Part shown: one piece after another, positions 1 to 9,312 of the stretch
Position numbering within the stretch: the stretch's first letter is position 1
Layout of the letters: every line of letters starts with the position of its first letter
NCBI GenBank assembly: GCA_947044405.1
Contig: CAMRHE010000206.1
Location: 3,286,001 to 3,350,000 of the forward strand
DNA length: 64,000 nt
Origin: Leptodactylus fallax
Lineage: Eukaryota > Chordata > Amphibia > Anura > Leptodactylidae
Direction of reading: 5' to 3'
Position numbers and translations under genes: made by a program
The notes under the pieces: model-generated
What the model was told of the DNA's origin: nothing
The model's input: only the letters and a program-made list of their open reading frames with translations
Database searches by the model: none

Positions 1-230
1 CCGAGATGAGATAGAGGGATACAAGTAGCGATCCTGTATCTGAATCCACACCAAGGGACAAGGAACAGGAAAGCTTGTAGAAAGACACAGCGCTTCACCA
101 CGGATGGTACGTCAAAATCACACTTTAATCCAGACACGAATAAAAAACACACAACGCCGGGATTGGCGTTTCGGGGCAATACCCTTTTTCAAGTGTATGA
201 CTAATAAAACAGAAAATACAAACACCACAA
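1..230 (-). mobile_element. Penelope-like element terminal region (fragment)
   Basis: Read on the minus strand, the sequence GTATTGCCCCGAAACGCC and AATCCCGGCGTTGTGTG lies in an AT-rich tail ending in a TTAAAGTGTGATT stretch. This is the style of the non-coding ends of amphibian Penelope-like retroelements. A hammerhead-like motif is visible: stem II GGGTATTGCCC, then GAAAC, then stem III ACGCC/GGCGT, at about 150-193. The 5' core CTGATGA is degraded to CTTGAAA. There is no coding sequence. The assignment is by pattern. Confidence 0.45.
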
Positions 231-624
231 ATCTCATTCAGGGAAATACACATTTAAAAATTATATACATAATATCCACATAAAAAATGTACACGTTGCC
301 ATTGTATGTATATAAGCTCATCCCAGTGTCATAAAGAATGCAGTTAAAATATATATTGTTACTAAAAAAGAAAGGAGGGGAGAATAGCATCTAAAAAAGT
401 GTCTCACAGACTCTCCAAAGTGCAAGAATCAATAGAGATCATCTAATAGAGAACATTAGCACGGTATTGATACGGCATAGGATAAAACCATAGAATAAGG
501 ATTGCAAGAAGAGAACAACATAGGACTTACCAGTGTCAGTAGACAGAGAGACATGTGGTTGGGTCTAATTTGCTGGGTAATATACCCTCTGAGTGGCGTC
601 TAAAAATCTGCACTGCACATGTGC

Positions 625-757
625 AAAAAAAAAAAAAAAAAAAAAAAAAAAACTTTATACAAATGATGATAGTAGGAAGTAAACATACTGTATATATATA
701 TATATATATATATAAAAAACTTTATACAAATGATGATAGTAGGAAGTAAACATATAA
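625..757 (+). repeat. Poly-A, (TA)n and a duplicated 37-bp unit
   Basis: A run of 28 A (625-652) leads into ACTTTATACAAATGATGATA and GTAGGAAGTAAACATA (651-687), then (TA)12 (691-714). The same 37-bp unit appears again (718-754), followed by another A run. This looks like a local duplication around the microsatellite. Confidence 0.9.
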
Positions 758-1068
758 AAAAAAAAAAAAAATTATAGTATACATCAATGGAATTGTCCAA
801 TAATATAAAATAAAACATGTTGATAGACCATAATTGCAATAACTAGGTGAGGTAGGACATGAACTATGACAATATGTAGATATAGGAACATATAAATATA
901 AATTGGACATAAAAGAAAACTGGTATACATATGCCAAATACTCAAAATATAAAAATGTCAAGATAGATCAAAGCCAATCAATGTAAAGATCAAAAGAACA
1001 TGTATGTATGCTATCATTATGCAAAAAAAAAAAAAAACGTCTGCAACATAAAATCAACAATAAACCAA

Positions 1069-1099
1069 TGTACTGGCCAATGGTGTATTGGCCAGTACA
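1069..1099. repeat. Perfect 13-bp inverted repeat
   Basis: TGTACTGGCCAAT, loop GGTGT, ATTGGCCAGTACA. Pairing extends by three more base pairs after one mismatch. It is a strong hairpin in otherwise AT-rich sequence. Confidence 0.85.
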
Positions 1100-1560
1100 C
1101 TGGTGGTACAATATTATATATAACATGCAAATGAAATCGATATATACATGAGAATAAACAAACAATACTCTATAGACTGAAGACATGAATGTATCAGGGA
1201 TCCCACAGATCAGCTGTTTGAGGAGGCCATGGTGCTCATGAGGAGGCGTAGATTCCAGTCTACTATCGAATGAACCCATGACAGATAGAAAAAATATTCA
1301 GAGATCATCGGAAGGAAATGGTGAACAGAGCCACTCTTTAGGCAGTCAACAAAAAGCGGAAGACGACTAAGGAAGAAAAGGGAGATTCAAGGGTCAGAAA
1401 GAGGAAGATCTCCCTGTTACATAAGGACCACTGGGGTTTAGTGTTGAGGCAAATTTTTACCAAGAAGAATGTGAAAGTTTATTTTCCTTGGTCGAATAAG
1501 CAAGTGGTAATGCTTGGGAAGTTGCATTAATAAATGAACAATGAACAAACTAGAACTGAA

Positions 1561-1880
1561 TGTCATTTTCTAAGAGGTGTAAAGTCAACTTTTGTCCCTC
1601 CACAAGTGTTAAGTGGTACTATTGGCATATTTACAGAACTAGTTAAGAAGGAAGTAAAAGTGCTTATATACATACATATATATATATAAACGCAATCTTA
1701 CAACCAAAGAAGAGAGGGCATTATGGTGGCTAAAATTGAAAATTGGCTACGAATTTGGTTATAAAGAAAGCCAATAAAGGTGGGAATACCGTATTAATGA
1801 CTAAAGAATATTATAAGACAGACACAATTGGACAGTTGTTTGATATGGGTACTTACAGAAAATTGGAGTGTGATCGTACT
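1561..1880 (+). pseudogene. Penelope-like element ORF fragment
   Basis: Frame pieces read CHFLRGVKSTFVPPQVLS, GTIGIFTELVKKEVKVL (1561-1665) and, after a small (TA)n insertion, NLVIKKANKGGNTVLM followed by TKEYYKTDTIGQLFDMGTY (about 1740-1870). The IKKANKGGN block matches the conserved start of the Penelope-like reverse transcriptase domain. The frames are not continuous, and the fragment is interrupted at 1879 by TA repeats and a Tc1 remnant. Confidence 0.7.
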
Positions 1881-1903
1881 ATATATATATATATATATAT
1901 ATA
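1879..1903 (+). repeat. (TA)n microsatellite
   Basis: An uninterrupted AT dinucleotide run immediately precedes the terminus of a Tc1 fragment. Confidence 0.95.
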
Positions 1904-2313
1904 CACAGTGCTGGCCAAAAGTATTGGCACCCCTGCAATTCTGTCAGATAATCAATTTCTTCCAGAAAATGATTGCAATCACAAATGCTTTGGTAATAAT
2001 ATCTTCATTTATTTTGCTTGCAATGAAAAAACACAAAAGAGAATGAAAAAAAAAGTCAAATCATTGATCATTTTACACAAAACTCCAAAAATGGGCTGGA
2101 CAAAAGTATTGGCACCCTCAGCCTAATACTTGGTAGCACAACCTTTAGACAAAATAACTGCGAACAACCGCTTCTGGTAACCATCAATGAGTTTCTTACA
2201 ATGCTCTGCTGGAATTTTAGACCATTCTTCTTTGGCAAATTTCTCCAGGTCCCTGAGATTTGAAGGGTGCCTTCTCCAAACTGCCATTTTGAGATCTCTC
2301 CACAGGTGTTCTA
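1904..2313 (-). mobile_element. Tc1-like element fragment (one end plus 3' transposase)
   Basis: The left end CACAGTGCTGGCCAAAAGTATTGGCACC is followed by about 210 bp of terminal sequence. A minus-strand coding remnant then reads IEHLWRDLKMAVWRRHPSNL..., ending SKGCATKY before a stop near 2124. The DLNPIE region is cut at 2313, where a different repeat begins. The left edge abuts a (TA)n tract (about 1879-1903). Only the C-terminal fifth of the transposase is left. Confidence 0.85.
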
Positions 2314-2557
2314 TGCAGTGGTGAACCTAGCCTCTTTGCTACCTGAGGCGGCCTATAGAAAGACGCCCCCCCCCCAAAAAAAAAACAAACAAAAAACTGA
2401 GTTTCCATGCTACTAGTTTAACACACTGTTATCGTCGCACAATATACACAATGCACAAAGTTATAAAACAGTTTTTAAGAATTCTTCTTCCTGTATTACT
2501 TCAGTGTCAGATCAACAACACGGCATTAACAATGAAAGTAACTTCACAAATCTTCTG

Positions 2558-2695
2558 CTTGGTGGATGGACGAGCCCACGTGGCCCCCATTGTCTATAAT
2601 AGGAGCGCCGCAGATAGCTGAGTACTGGACTTCGGCTATGTTTGGCACTCCCATTGAAGTGAATGAGAGCCACGCGGGTTCGTCCATCCACCAAG
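2558..2695. repeat. Short palindromic repeat
   Basis: CTTGGTGGATGGACGAGCCC is mirrored by GGGTTCGTCCATCCACCAAG over 138 bp, with further imperfect pairing inside. It produces overlapping open frames on the minus strand that are not genes. Confidence 0.75.
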
Positions 2696-3459
2696 TGACA
2701 CACCTATATATATGGCTGCAGCCAGGCTGGATTCCCACCTAGTGGGGGAAAAAACCCAATTCTCAGGCTCAGTGGGGGTCTCAGCAGACAGACCCCCATC
2801 AATCAGGTATTTATCCTCTATCATTTAGGTGAATACAGTGCAGTAACATTCTGTGATTTACAGGTGACGTCTCTGACTAATCCTTCACATTTCCCTTCTC
2901 TTCCCTCTGGACCGCCATGACCACTTCTTCCAGCTGTGACTTGTCTCTGTAAAGGTTGCAGCACAGACATCTTTGGCTCCTGACTTTTCCAGGCATCCAA
3001 CCCACATTGTCCTCACCTACACAAAGCCCCCATTCTGCTGCTACCCCCAATTATATAATATATGATATAACCGCCCATAATGAATAATAACCCCAAGTGC
3101 ATCTTTATATTAATAATGTCCGTGTGTACCCTGTATAAATAGTGCCCTTATTAATAATACCCCAGGTGTTAACTAATTAAAAGGTTTTCCAGGTCATTAA
3201 TAAACTAATCAGTGGGGTTCAAAAACCCAGGACCCCCACTGACCAGCTGTTTGAATGGTACCTGTGTAAGTGCCGTGACCGCTTCTCTGTTTACATAGTG
3301 TAATTCATCTCATAGCGGCCATGTAATGTAACTACAGACTCGTCCTGTACATGTCTACAGTATGTGACAAGGCTACAATTACATCACACGGTCACTATAA
3401 ACAGACAGCGCATAATATAAACAGGTGCCATAGCCCATGTTTATAGCGCCCCATTTACA
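2696..3459. other. No gene seen
   Basis: Unremarkable non-coding sequence. A phrase of the GGTTTTCCAGGTCATTAATA / GGACCCCCACTGACCAGC kind at 3181-3260 looks like a dispersed repeat. Confidence 0.5.
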
Positions 3460-3860
3460 CACATTATAATGTTCCACAGCAGCCCCTGCACACAGTATTA
3501 CACAGTGTTATGGCCCACAGCGGCCCCTGCACACGGTATTATGCTCCATAGTGGCCCCTGCTCACGGTATTATGCCCCGCATTGGCCACTGCACACGGTA
3601 TTATGTTCCACAGCAACTCCTGCACACAGTTTTATGCCCCATATTGGCCCCTGCACACGGTATTATGCTCCATATTGGCCCCTGCACACAGTATTATGCT
3701 CCACAGTGGCCCCAGCACACGGTATTATGCTCCATAGTGGCCCCTGCACTGGTATTATGCTCTATAGTGGCCCTTGCACTGGTATTATGCTCCATAGTGG
3801 CCCCTGCACTGGTATTATCCTCCATAGTGGCCCTTGCACCCGGTATTATGCTCTATAGTG
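3460..3860 (+). repeat. Minisatellite, 30-31 bp unit, ~13 copies
   Basis: The unit resembles GGTATTATGCTCCATAGTGG followed by CCCCTGCACAC. Early units are more variable (GCATTGGCCACTG, CAGCAACTCCTG). The last four units are one base shorter and more uniform (ACTGGTATTATGCTC...). Reading frames of 114-129 residues exist only because the unit lacks stops; they are not genes. Confidence 0.93.
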
Positions 3861-4068
3861 GCCCATACTTTTGCACCGGTCAAATTTTGGTTTAATGCAT
3901 ATTGCACATTTTCTGTTAGTACAATAAACCTCATTTCAATCCTGAAATATTACTGTGTCCATCAGTTATTAGATATATCAAATTGAAATGGCTGTTGCAA
4001 ACACCCAAATATTTAGAACTAAAAATGATTAAGATTAATAGGGGTGCCCAAACTTTTTCATATGACTG
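3861..4068. mobile_element. One-ended Tc1/mariner-like fragment
   Basis: The right end reads ...GGGGTGCCCAAACTTTTTCATATGACTG, followed by TA (4069-4070), a typical terminus of a Tc1/mariner-type element. About 200 bp inside, the sequence runs into the minisatellite at 3860. The opposite end is absent. No coding sequence is visible. Confidence 0.6.
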
Positions 4069-4069
4069 T

Positions 4070-5030
4070 ATATTGATGGCTTATGCTTAGCATAGGTCAT
4101 CAATATTTTTAGCCCAAAATAAACTTTAAACAATGTTATGGTAAATGATCCCCTACAATCGCCCAATATTGTGGTGAGTAACTTGCTACACTCAACCAGT
4201 GTTCTGGTGAGTGGCCTCCTTCACTCACACAATGTTCTAATGAATGGTCCCTTTTATGTTCATGTTTCTGGGAATCCCAAAATTCTGTAACTTTTGGTGC
4301 TAGATTTATATAACTAAAATAATATAAAATAAAATTCTAACTTATCTCTAGGTTAGAGCAGAATATACGTTAGGGAACTTCAAGATTCTTTTTCCCATAC
4401 AGCAGGCCAACAAGCTACATATAGGTGTAAGCGGCAGAGATGTCTCAGCAGTCCATGGACTCAAATGATAACTATCACAGTTCCATAGCGTCCTTTTACA
4501 ACGGCTGATATCAGACCCATAGCAAGTGCCAAACCACAATATAACAAATTAATCACCACTGGTCTAAAGGGCCTTCACACTGCTTTTTGTAAATCATAAT
4601 GGTCACAATTCCCTATTGATGTATTCATTTCCTCTTTGCTAGTTGACAGACTCTTCCTGATCTGTATTATAAGCCATCAGATGACCCCTGTTTCTCCTTT
4701 TCCAATCTCATAGCATAGCACTTAGGGAAATTTATCAAGATCTGTCTGGTTTTAATATCCCCTGCTCCAGTGGATGATGCACCTATTTTATGACTTGGCA
4801 CACACCTCATCATAATGTAAGTGCATCCTTTAAGCATCTGCATATCTAATCTGAAAACTACGACAGCTCATTGCTGTCACAGGCTGATGGCCCTGACTTT
4901 TTTTCTGAAAGTGGCGAAGATGTATGAAAATGCCAAATGCGATTAATTTTTGTTGCAAGTGGTGTTTAATACTAGCATAGGGAGAAAATATATTGCCCCA
5001 TTACACTTGGCACTGCTGCAAACGCTTGTG
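4070..5030. other. No gene seen
   Basis: Non-coding. A TTTATCAAGATCTG phrase near 4731 belongs to the palindromic repeat type at 21124. Confidence 0.5.
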
Positions 5031-5310
5031 TAGGCAAAGTTGTTTTTTTTTTTTTTTTTTTTTTTTGTTTGTTTTACAAGTTGACTCAAAGATGGTCAAA
5101 GAATAGAGTATATGTGGAATATCAAGTGCATCTCACATTCACCAAAAACATTTATGCAACAAAGGGGAGAATTTCTCAATAACACAATTATAACACAACA
5201 ATTATAGTATTCTTAGATCAATCCCACTTCTGACACAAAGTATAGGCAAACACTTTTTTTTTTTTTTACAAGTTAACTCAAAGATAGTAAAAGAATGAGA
5301 ATAATCACAC
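5031..5310 (+). repeat. Poly-T tracts with duplicated flanks
   Basis: GTAGGCAAAGTTG, a T run, then TTTACAAGTTGACTCAAAGA and TGGTCAAAGAAT occur at 5031-5105. A diverged version (ATAGGCAAACAC, T run, ACAAGTTAACTCAAAGATAG) occurs at 5242-5300. This suggests an old direct duplication about 210 bp apart. Confidence 0.7.
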
Positions 5311-5329
5311 CAGAATATAATAAAATATG

Positions 5330-5935
5330 TGTTTAATAAATCAAAAGAGATAATACTTAGCTGCGGTTACAAATGATGTAATAGTTCACTAGATGGGGAT
5401 CCCCATTATATATCATGAACTGATATACACTCATCGTTTGATGACTTCTACAGCTGCTGGACATCCTTCTTTCTCATGATTCCAGCCAAGGTTAACTAAG
5501 ACCATAGTCCACAGAGTTTTTACAGTACTTTTGGGGAGGGGAAGGGGCTTCCTGGATGTATATAAGTGGTCAACTTATCACATGACCGTTTATGGTACAA
5601 GAGTTTGAAGGAATCAAACCAGTGCCAGAATAGTATACAGAAATACAGAGTGATCAGTAACAGAAATTATCCTATAGATGTACAACAAGAAATACAGACT
5701 GATCAGTAAGTCATTAACCCCATCATATCACATGAATAAGGTACTGATTTGTGGGAAAAAAAAATGTCCTATTACAGCTTGGGTAAAGGCAACACATTTC
5801 AATAATGACGTCTTCAGGTGGTGAGAACTGCTAAATTCAGTTACTGAAAGTAGATGACAGCTGTTTCAGGGGGGGTTGTCCTTCATCAGTGTCAAGCAAC
5901 CCATTTTGACATTGTTTCAATCACCTCCTTCCCCT
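5330..5935 (-). mobile_element. Probable Penelope-like terminal region with two hammerhead-like motifs
   Basis: There is no coding sequence. On the minus strand two motifs of the form CTGANGA-stem-GAAA occur about 70 bases apart. One is CTGATGA (5889-5883) with AGG/CCT stem, then GAAACA-GC-TGT-C (5867-5856). The other is CTGAAGA (5817-5811) to GAAA (5800-5797). The first keeps every core base. An AT-rich tail follows. This matches what is known of the pseudo-LTRs of Penelope-like elements, but the family assignment is inferred. Confidence 0.45.
5856..5889 (-). other. Hammerhead-ribozyme-like motif, best preserved
   Basis: The minus strand reads CTGATGA, then AGG...CCT (stem II with a C-rich loop), then GAAACA, GC, TGT, C. 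That keeps both core boxes, a short stem III and an allowed C at the expected cleavage position. Very short stem III is typical of Penelope-type hammerheads. I could not pair a convincing stem I, so activity is doubtful. Confidence 0.4.
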
Positions 5936-7290
5936 CTATAAATTTGAAACCACTTATTTGTTTTTCCTCTTTATAGCGTATGAAATTGGAAGCCTAATGA
6001 AGTACATCAAGACCCTATAGATATCTATGGGCACTGTATTACAGTTCTAGACCGCTCAGAGCTTGTATGGATCCGTAAATACAGCCGGTATATGAGCTCT
6101 AATCTTTCAGCTTCAGGTTTAAACGACAGAAAATCAATGAGTTAAAGGGTTTGTCCAGAATCTGACTTATCAACAGGATAGGTCATCAGTATCAGGTCAG
6201 TTGGGGTCACACACTTGGACCCCATCCAGATCATGTGTTTTAGCTGCTACTAGATATACGGCTGGAAGCAGCCCTGCTCCTATTTAAGTGCATGGGAACA
6301 GAGCTGCAGTTCCAGGCACTACCACTAAAATTTAATTTTAGGGGCACATTCCTGATGTAAACCATTACCTCACATCACTAACCTGCTGCATATATTATTG
6401 TCTAAACCACCCGAGATCTCCAGGGAGACTAGATTTTAATTCTTGCTTACCCTAGAACCTCATGGATAATGGATATTAATATTAACTTCTTCATCACAGT
6501 TGACCATAATCATTCATTTTAACCACTAAACCAATGTAGTCCCAACTGAGCATAAAGTAGCCAAAAATCCTGGGATTATACTGGATCCACGGGCAACCAT
6601 CACTGTTAACTATATCTGCTGCTAATACACATTTTGTCGGATACTGTGGGGGAGCAGAGTGCTGTTAGCTCCCTACTCTGCCATTCAATCTTCTAAGCTA
6701 TAGCTTAATTAAAGGGGTTGTCCAGCCACAGCTAGTTACCCCTGATTTGGCAGTCCCCACTTAAATGAATGGAGCGACACAGCCAACTACACCCAACCCT
6801 GTGGATAGGGGGGTAACTTGCTGTGGCTGGACAACCTCTTGTCTTATTTAGTGGTGAATGCTATGGGACATAAGTACTGAGTGGAGAAAACAATTGCTGT
6901 GTGCAGGGCGCTTAGCTGGCACCAATTCTGTGTGGGGGCACTATTATTAGAAGGGAACCTTAGGGGGCACTGTTACTTTGTGGGACGCACTCAGGGAGCC
7001 CCATTTATTATTTGTACGTACTATTACTGTGTCAGACACTAAAGGACACTACTGGGATGCTATTATTGGGTCACTAAAGAGTCACTATTACTTTGTAGAG
7101 CAGTAAGGGGGGGACAGTATTACTGTGTGCTGAATCAACAGAAGAAAACTAGCTCTGCAGAAAATTCATCATGGCGGTCTAAGCCAGAAAGGGAAAAGAA
7201 GGGAAAGTAACTCCATTTAGAGAAGACAACCTTGTAAGTGACTGGATTGATCTGTACTGTATTCACTTATATATGGTCTATAGGTATGTA
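5936..7290. other. No gene; dispersed repeat pieces
   Basis: Repeat phrases at 6145-6330 (GGGTTTGTCCAGAATCTGAC, CATCCAGATCATGTG) and the palindrome at 6708-6840. The rest shows no coding pattern. Confidence 0.5.
6708..6840. repeat. Short palindromic repeat (GGGGTTGTCCAGCCACAGC)
   Basis: GGGGTTGTCCAGCCACAGCT at the left is mirrored by TGCTGTGGCTGGACAACCTC at the right. Short stretches starting GGGGTTGTCC or similar recur at about 6147, 14805 and 51941, so this is a dispersed repeat. Confidence 0.65.
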
Positions 7291-7292
7291 TA

Positions 7293-8924
7293 CAGTGCCT
7301 TGCAAAAGTATTCGGTCTCCTTGAACTTTTCATCCTTTTGCCACATTTCAGGCTTCAAACATAAGGATATAAAATTTACATTTTTGGGTGAAGAATCAAT
7401 AACAAGTGGGACACAATCGTGAGGTGGAATGAAATTTATTGGATATTTTAAACTTTTGTAAAAAGTAAAAAACTGAAAAGTGGGGCGTGCAATATTATTC
7501 GGCCCCCTTAAGTTAATACTTTGTAGCGCCACCTTTTGCTGCGATTACAGCTGCAAGTCGCTTGGGGTATGTCTCTATCAGTTTTGCACATCGAGAGACT
7601 GAAATTCTTGCCCATTCTTCCTTGGAAAACAGCTGGAGCTCAGTGAGGTTGGATGGAGAGCGTTTGTGAACAGCAGTTTTCAGCTCTTTCCACAGATTCT
7701 CGATTGGATTCAGGTCTGGACTTTGACTTGGCCATTCTAACACCTGGATACGTTTATTTGTGAACCATTCCATTGTACATTTGGCTTTATGTTTAGGATC
7801 ATTGTCTTGTTGGAAGATAAATCTCCGTCCCAGTCTCAGGTCTTTTGCAGACTCCAACAGGTTTTCTTCCAGAATGGTCCTGTATTTGGATCCATCCATC
7901 TTCCCATCAATTTTAACCATCTTCCCTGTCCCTGCTGAAGAAAAGCAGGCCCAAACCATGATGCTGCCACCACCATGTTTGACAGTGGGGATGGTGTGTT
8001 CAGGGTGATGAGCTGTGTTGCTTTTACGCCAAACATATCGTTTTGCATTGTGGCCAAAAAGTTCGATTTTGGTTTCATCTGACCAGAGCACCTTCTTCCA
8101 AATGTTTGATGTGCCTCCCAGGTGGCTTGTGGCAAACTTTAAATGAGACTTTTTATGGATATCTTTGAGAAATGGCTTTCTTCTTGCCACTCTTCCATAA
8201 AGGCCAGATTTGTGCAGTGTACGACTGATTGTTGTCCTATGGACAGACTCTCCCACCTCAGCTGTAGATCTCTGCAGTTCATCCAGAGTGATCATGGGCC
8301 TCTTGGCTGCATCTCTGATCAGTCTTCTCCTTGTTTGAGATGAAAGTTTAGAGGGACAGCCGGGTCTTGGTAGATTTGCAGTGGTCTGATACTCCTTCCA
8401 TTTCAATATGATCGCTTGCACAGTGCTCCTTGGGATGTTTAAAGTTTGGGAAATCTTTTTGTATCCAAATCCAGCTTTAAACTTCTCCACAACAGTATCA
8501 CGGACCTGCCTGGTGTGTTCCTTGGTCTTCATGGTGCTCTCTGCGCTTTAAACAGAACCCTGAGACTATCACAGAGCAGGTGCATTTATACGGAGACTTG
8601 ATTACACACAGGTGGATTATATTTATCATCATCAGTCATTTAGGACAACGTTGGATCATTCAGAGATCCTCACTGAACTTCTGGAGTGAGTTTGCTGCAC
8701 TGAAAGTAAAGGGGCCGAATAATATTGCACGCCCTGCTTTTCAGTTTTTTATTTTTTACAAAAGTTTAAAATATCCAATAAATTTCATTCCACTTCATGA
8801 TTGTGTCTCACTTGTTGTTGATTCTTCACCAAAAAAATTAAATTTTATATCCTTATGTTTGAAGCCTGAAATGTGTCAAAAGGTTGAAAAGTTCAAGGGG
8901 GCCGAATACTTTTGCAAGGCACTG
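7293..8924 (-). mobile_element. Tc1-like DD34E element with ~215-bp inverted repeats
   Basis: A 1,632-bp element with ends CAGTGCCTTGCAAAAGTATT...AATACTTTTGCAAGGCACTG, flanked by TA at 7291-7292 and 8925-8926. The terminal inverted repeats run about 7293-7507 and 8711-8924. They differ by scattered substitutions, so the copy is not brand new. The transposase stop codon lies immediately inside the left repeat. The whole structure (TIR, gene, TIR) is preserved. Confidence 0.95.
7513..8532 (-). CDS. Tc1-like transposase, DD34E, intact
   Basis: A 339-residue cut-and-paste transposase, uninterrupted and of normal length for Tc1 proteins (about 340). It starts MKTKEHTRQVRDTVVEKFKA and ends KGGATKY. 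N-terminal helix-turn-helix regions (about residues 8-50 and 65-110) bind the terminal repeats. The catalytic triad is Asp152 in VLWSDETKIELFG, Asp243 in [10 protein letters not shown] and Glu278 in [11 protein letters not shown], with 34 residues between the last two. The glycine-rich KHGGGSIMVW motif lies between the first and second Asp. The start is the first ATG in frame. All required residues seem present; whether it is mobile cannot be told from sequence alone. Confidence 0.94.
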   Translation of the reverse strand: MKTKEHTRQVRDTVVEKFKAGFGYKKISQTLNIPRSTVQAIILKWKEYQTTANLPRPGCPSKLSSQTRRRLIRDAAKRPMITLDELQRSTAEVGESVHRTTISRTLHKSGLYGRVARRKPFLKDIHKKSHLKFATSHLGGTSNIWKKVLWSDETKIELFGHNAKRYVWRKSNTAHHPEHTIPTVKHGGGSIMVWACFSSAGTGKMVKIDGKMDGSKYRTILEENLLESAKDLRLGRRFIFQQDNDPKHKAKCTMEWFTNKRIQVLEWPSQSPDLNPIENLWKELKTAVHKRSPSNLTELQLFSKEEWARISVSRCAKLIETYPKRLAAVIAAKGGATKY

Positions 8925-9061
8925 TATATTCTATAACACAGCAGTGTAGTCCCGGTATGGGACCACTATATAATCACTGTATATTGTTATTGGTTATACT
9001 GATATTTGTGGTAGTTATATGGTCATGGTGTGAAACAATTATTTAATAACTTTTATAACCT

Positions 9062-9312
9062 TTTATAATGGTTTGATGGTTAGCACTGTTTCCTTGCAGC
9101 GCTGGAGTCCTGGGTTTGAAACCAGCCAAGAACAACATCTGCAAGGAGTTTGTATGTTCTCCCTGTGTTTGCGTGGGTTTCCTCCGGGTACTCTGGTTTC
9201 CTTCCACACTCCAAAGACATACTGATAGGGGATTTATATTGTGAGCTCTATATGGGACAGTGACAATATCTGTAAAGTGCTGTGGAATATGATGGTGCTA
9301 TTGTTCAGTAAA
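9062..9312 (+). repeat. SINE-like repeat, tRNA-type promoter
   Basis: TTTGATGGTTAGCACTG resembles an A box and GGGTTTGAAACC a B box of a tRNA-derived promoter, about 40 bp apart. The body contains GTATGTTCTCCCTGTGTTTG, GTGGGTTTCCTCCGGGTACT and CACACTCCAAAGACATACTG, then a tail TAAAGTGCTGTGGAATATG. I recognise this as a dispersed vertebrate SINE-like sequence but cannot name it safely. It is not a functional tRNA. Confidence 0.7.

Larger units (their letters stand above)
230..1560. other. No gene; AT-rich repeat debris
   Basis: Apart from the simple repeats and the hairpin listed separately, this stretch is AT-rich and shows no coding sequence. It probably continues the Penelope-like debris on both sides. 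Confidence 0.5.

Noticed and set aside
3469..3895. Plus-strand frames of 114-129 residues with a repeating YYAPxWPLHTVLC pattern
   Set aside because: They are translations of the minisatellite unit in two frames, not proteins.
9062..9312. tRNA gene
   Set aside because: The A- and B-box-like sequences are part of a SINE-like repeat. No cloverleaf with an anticodon stem can be formed convincingly.
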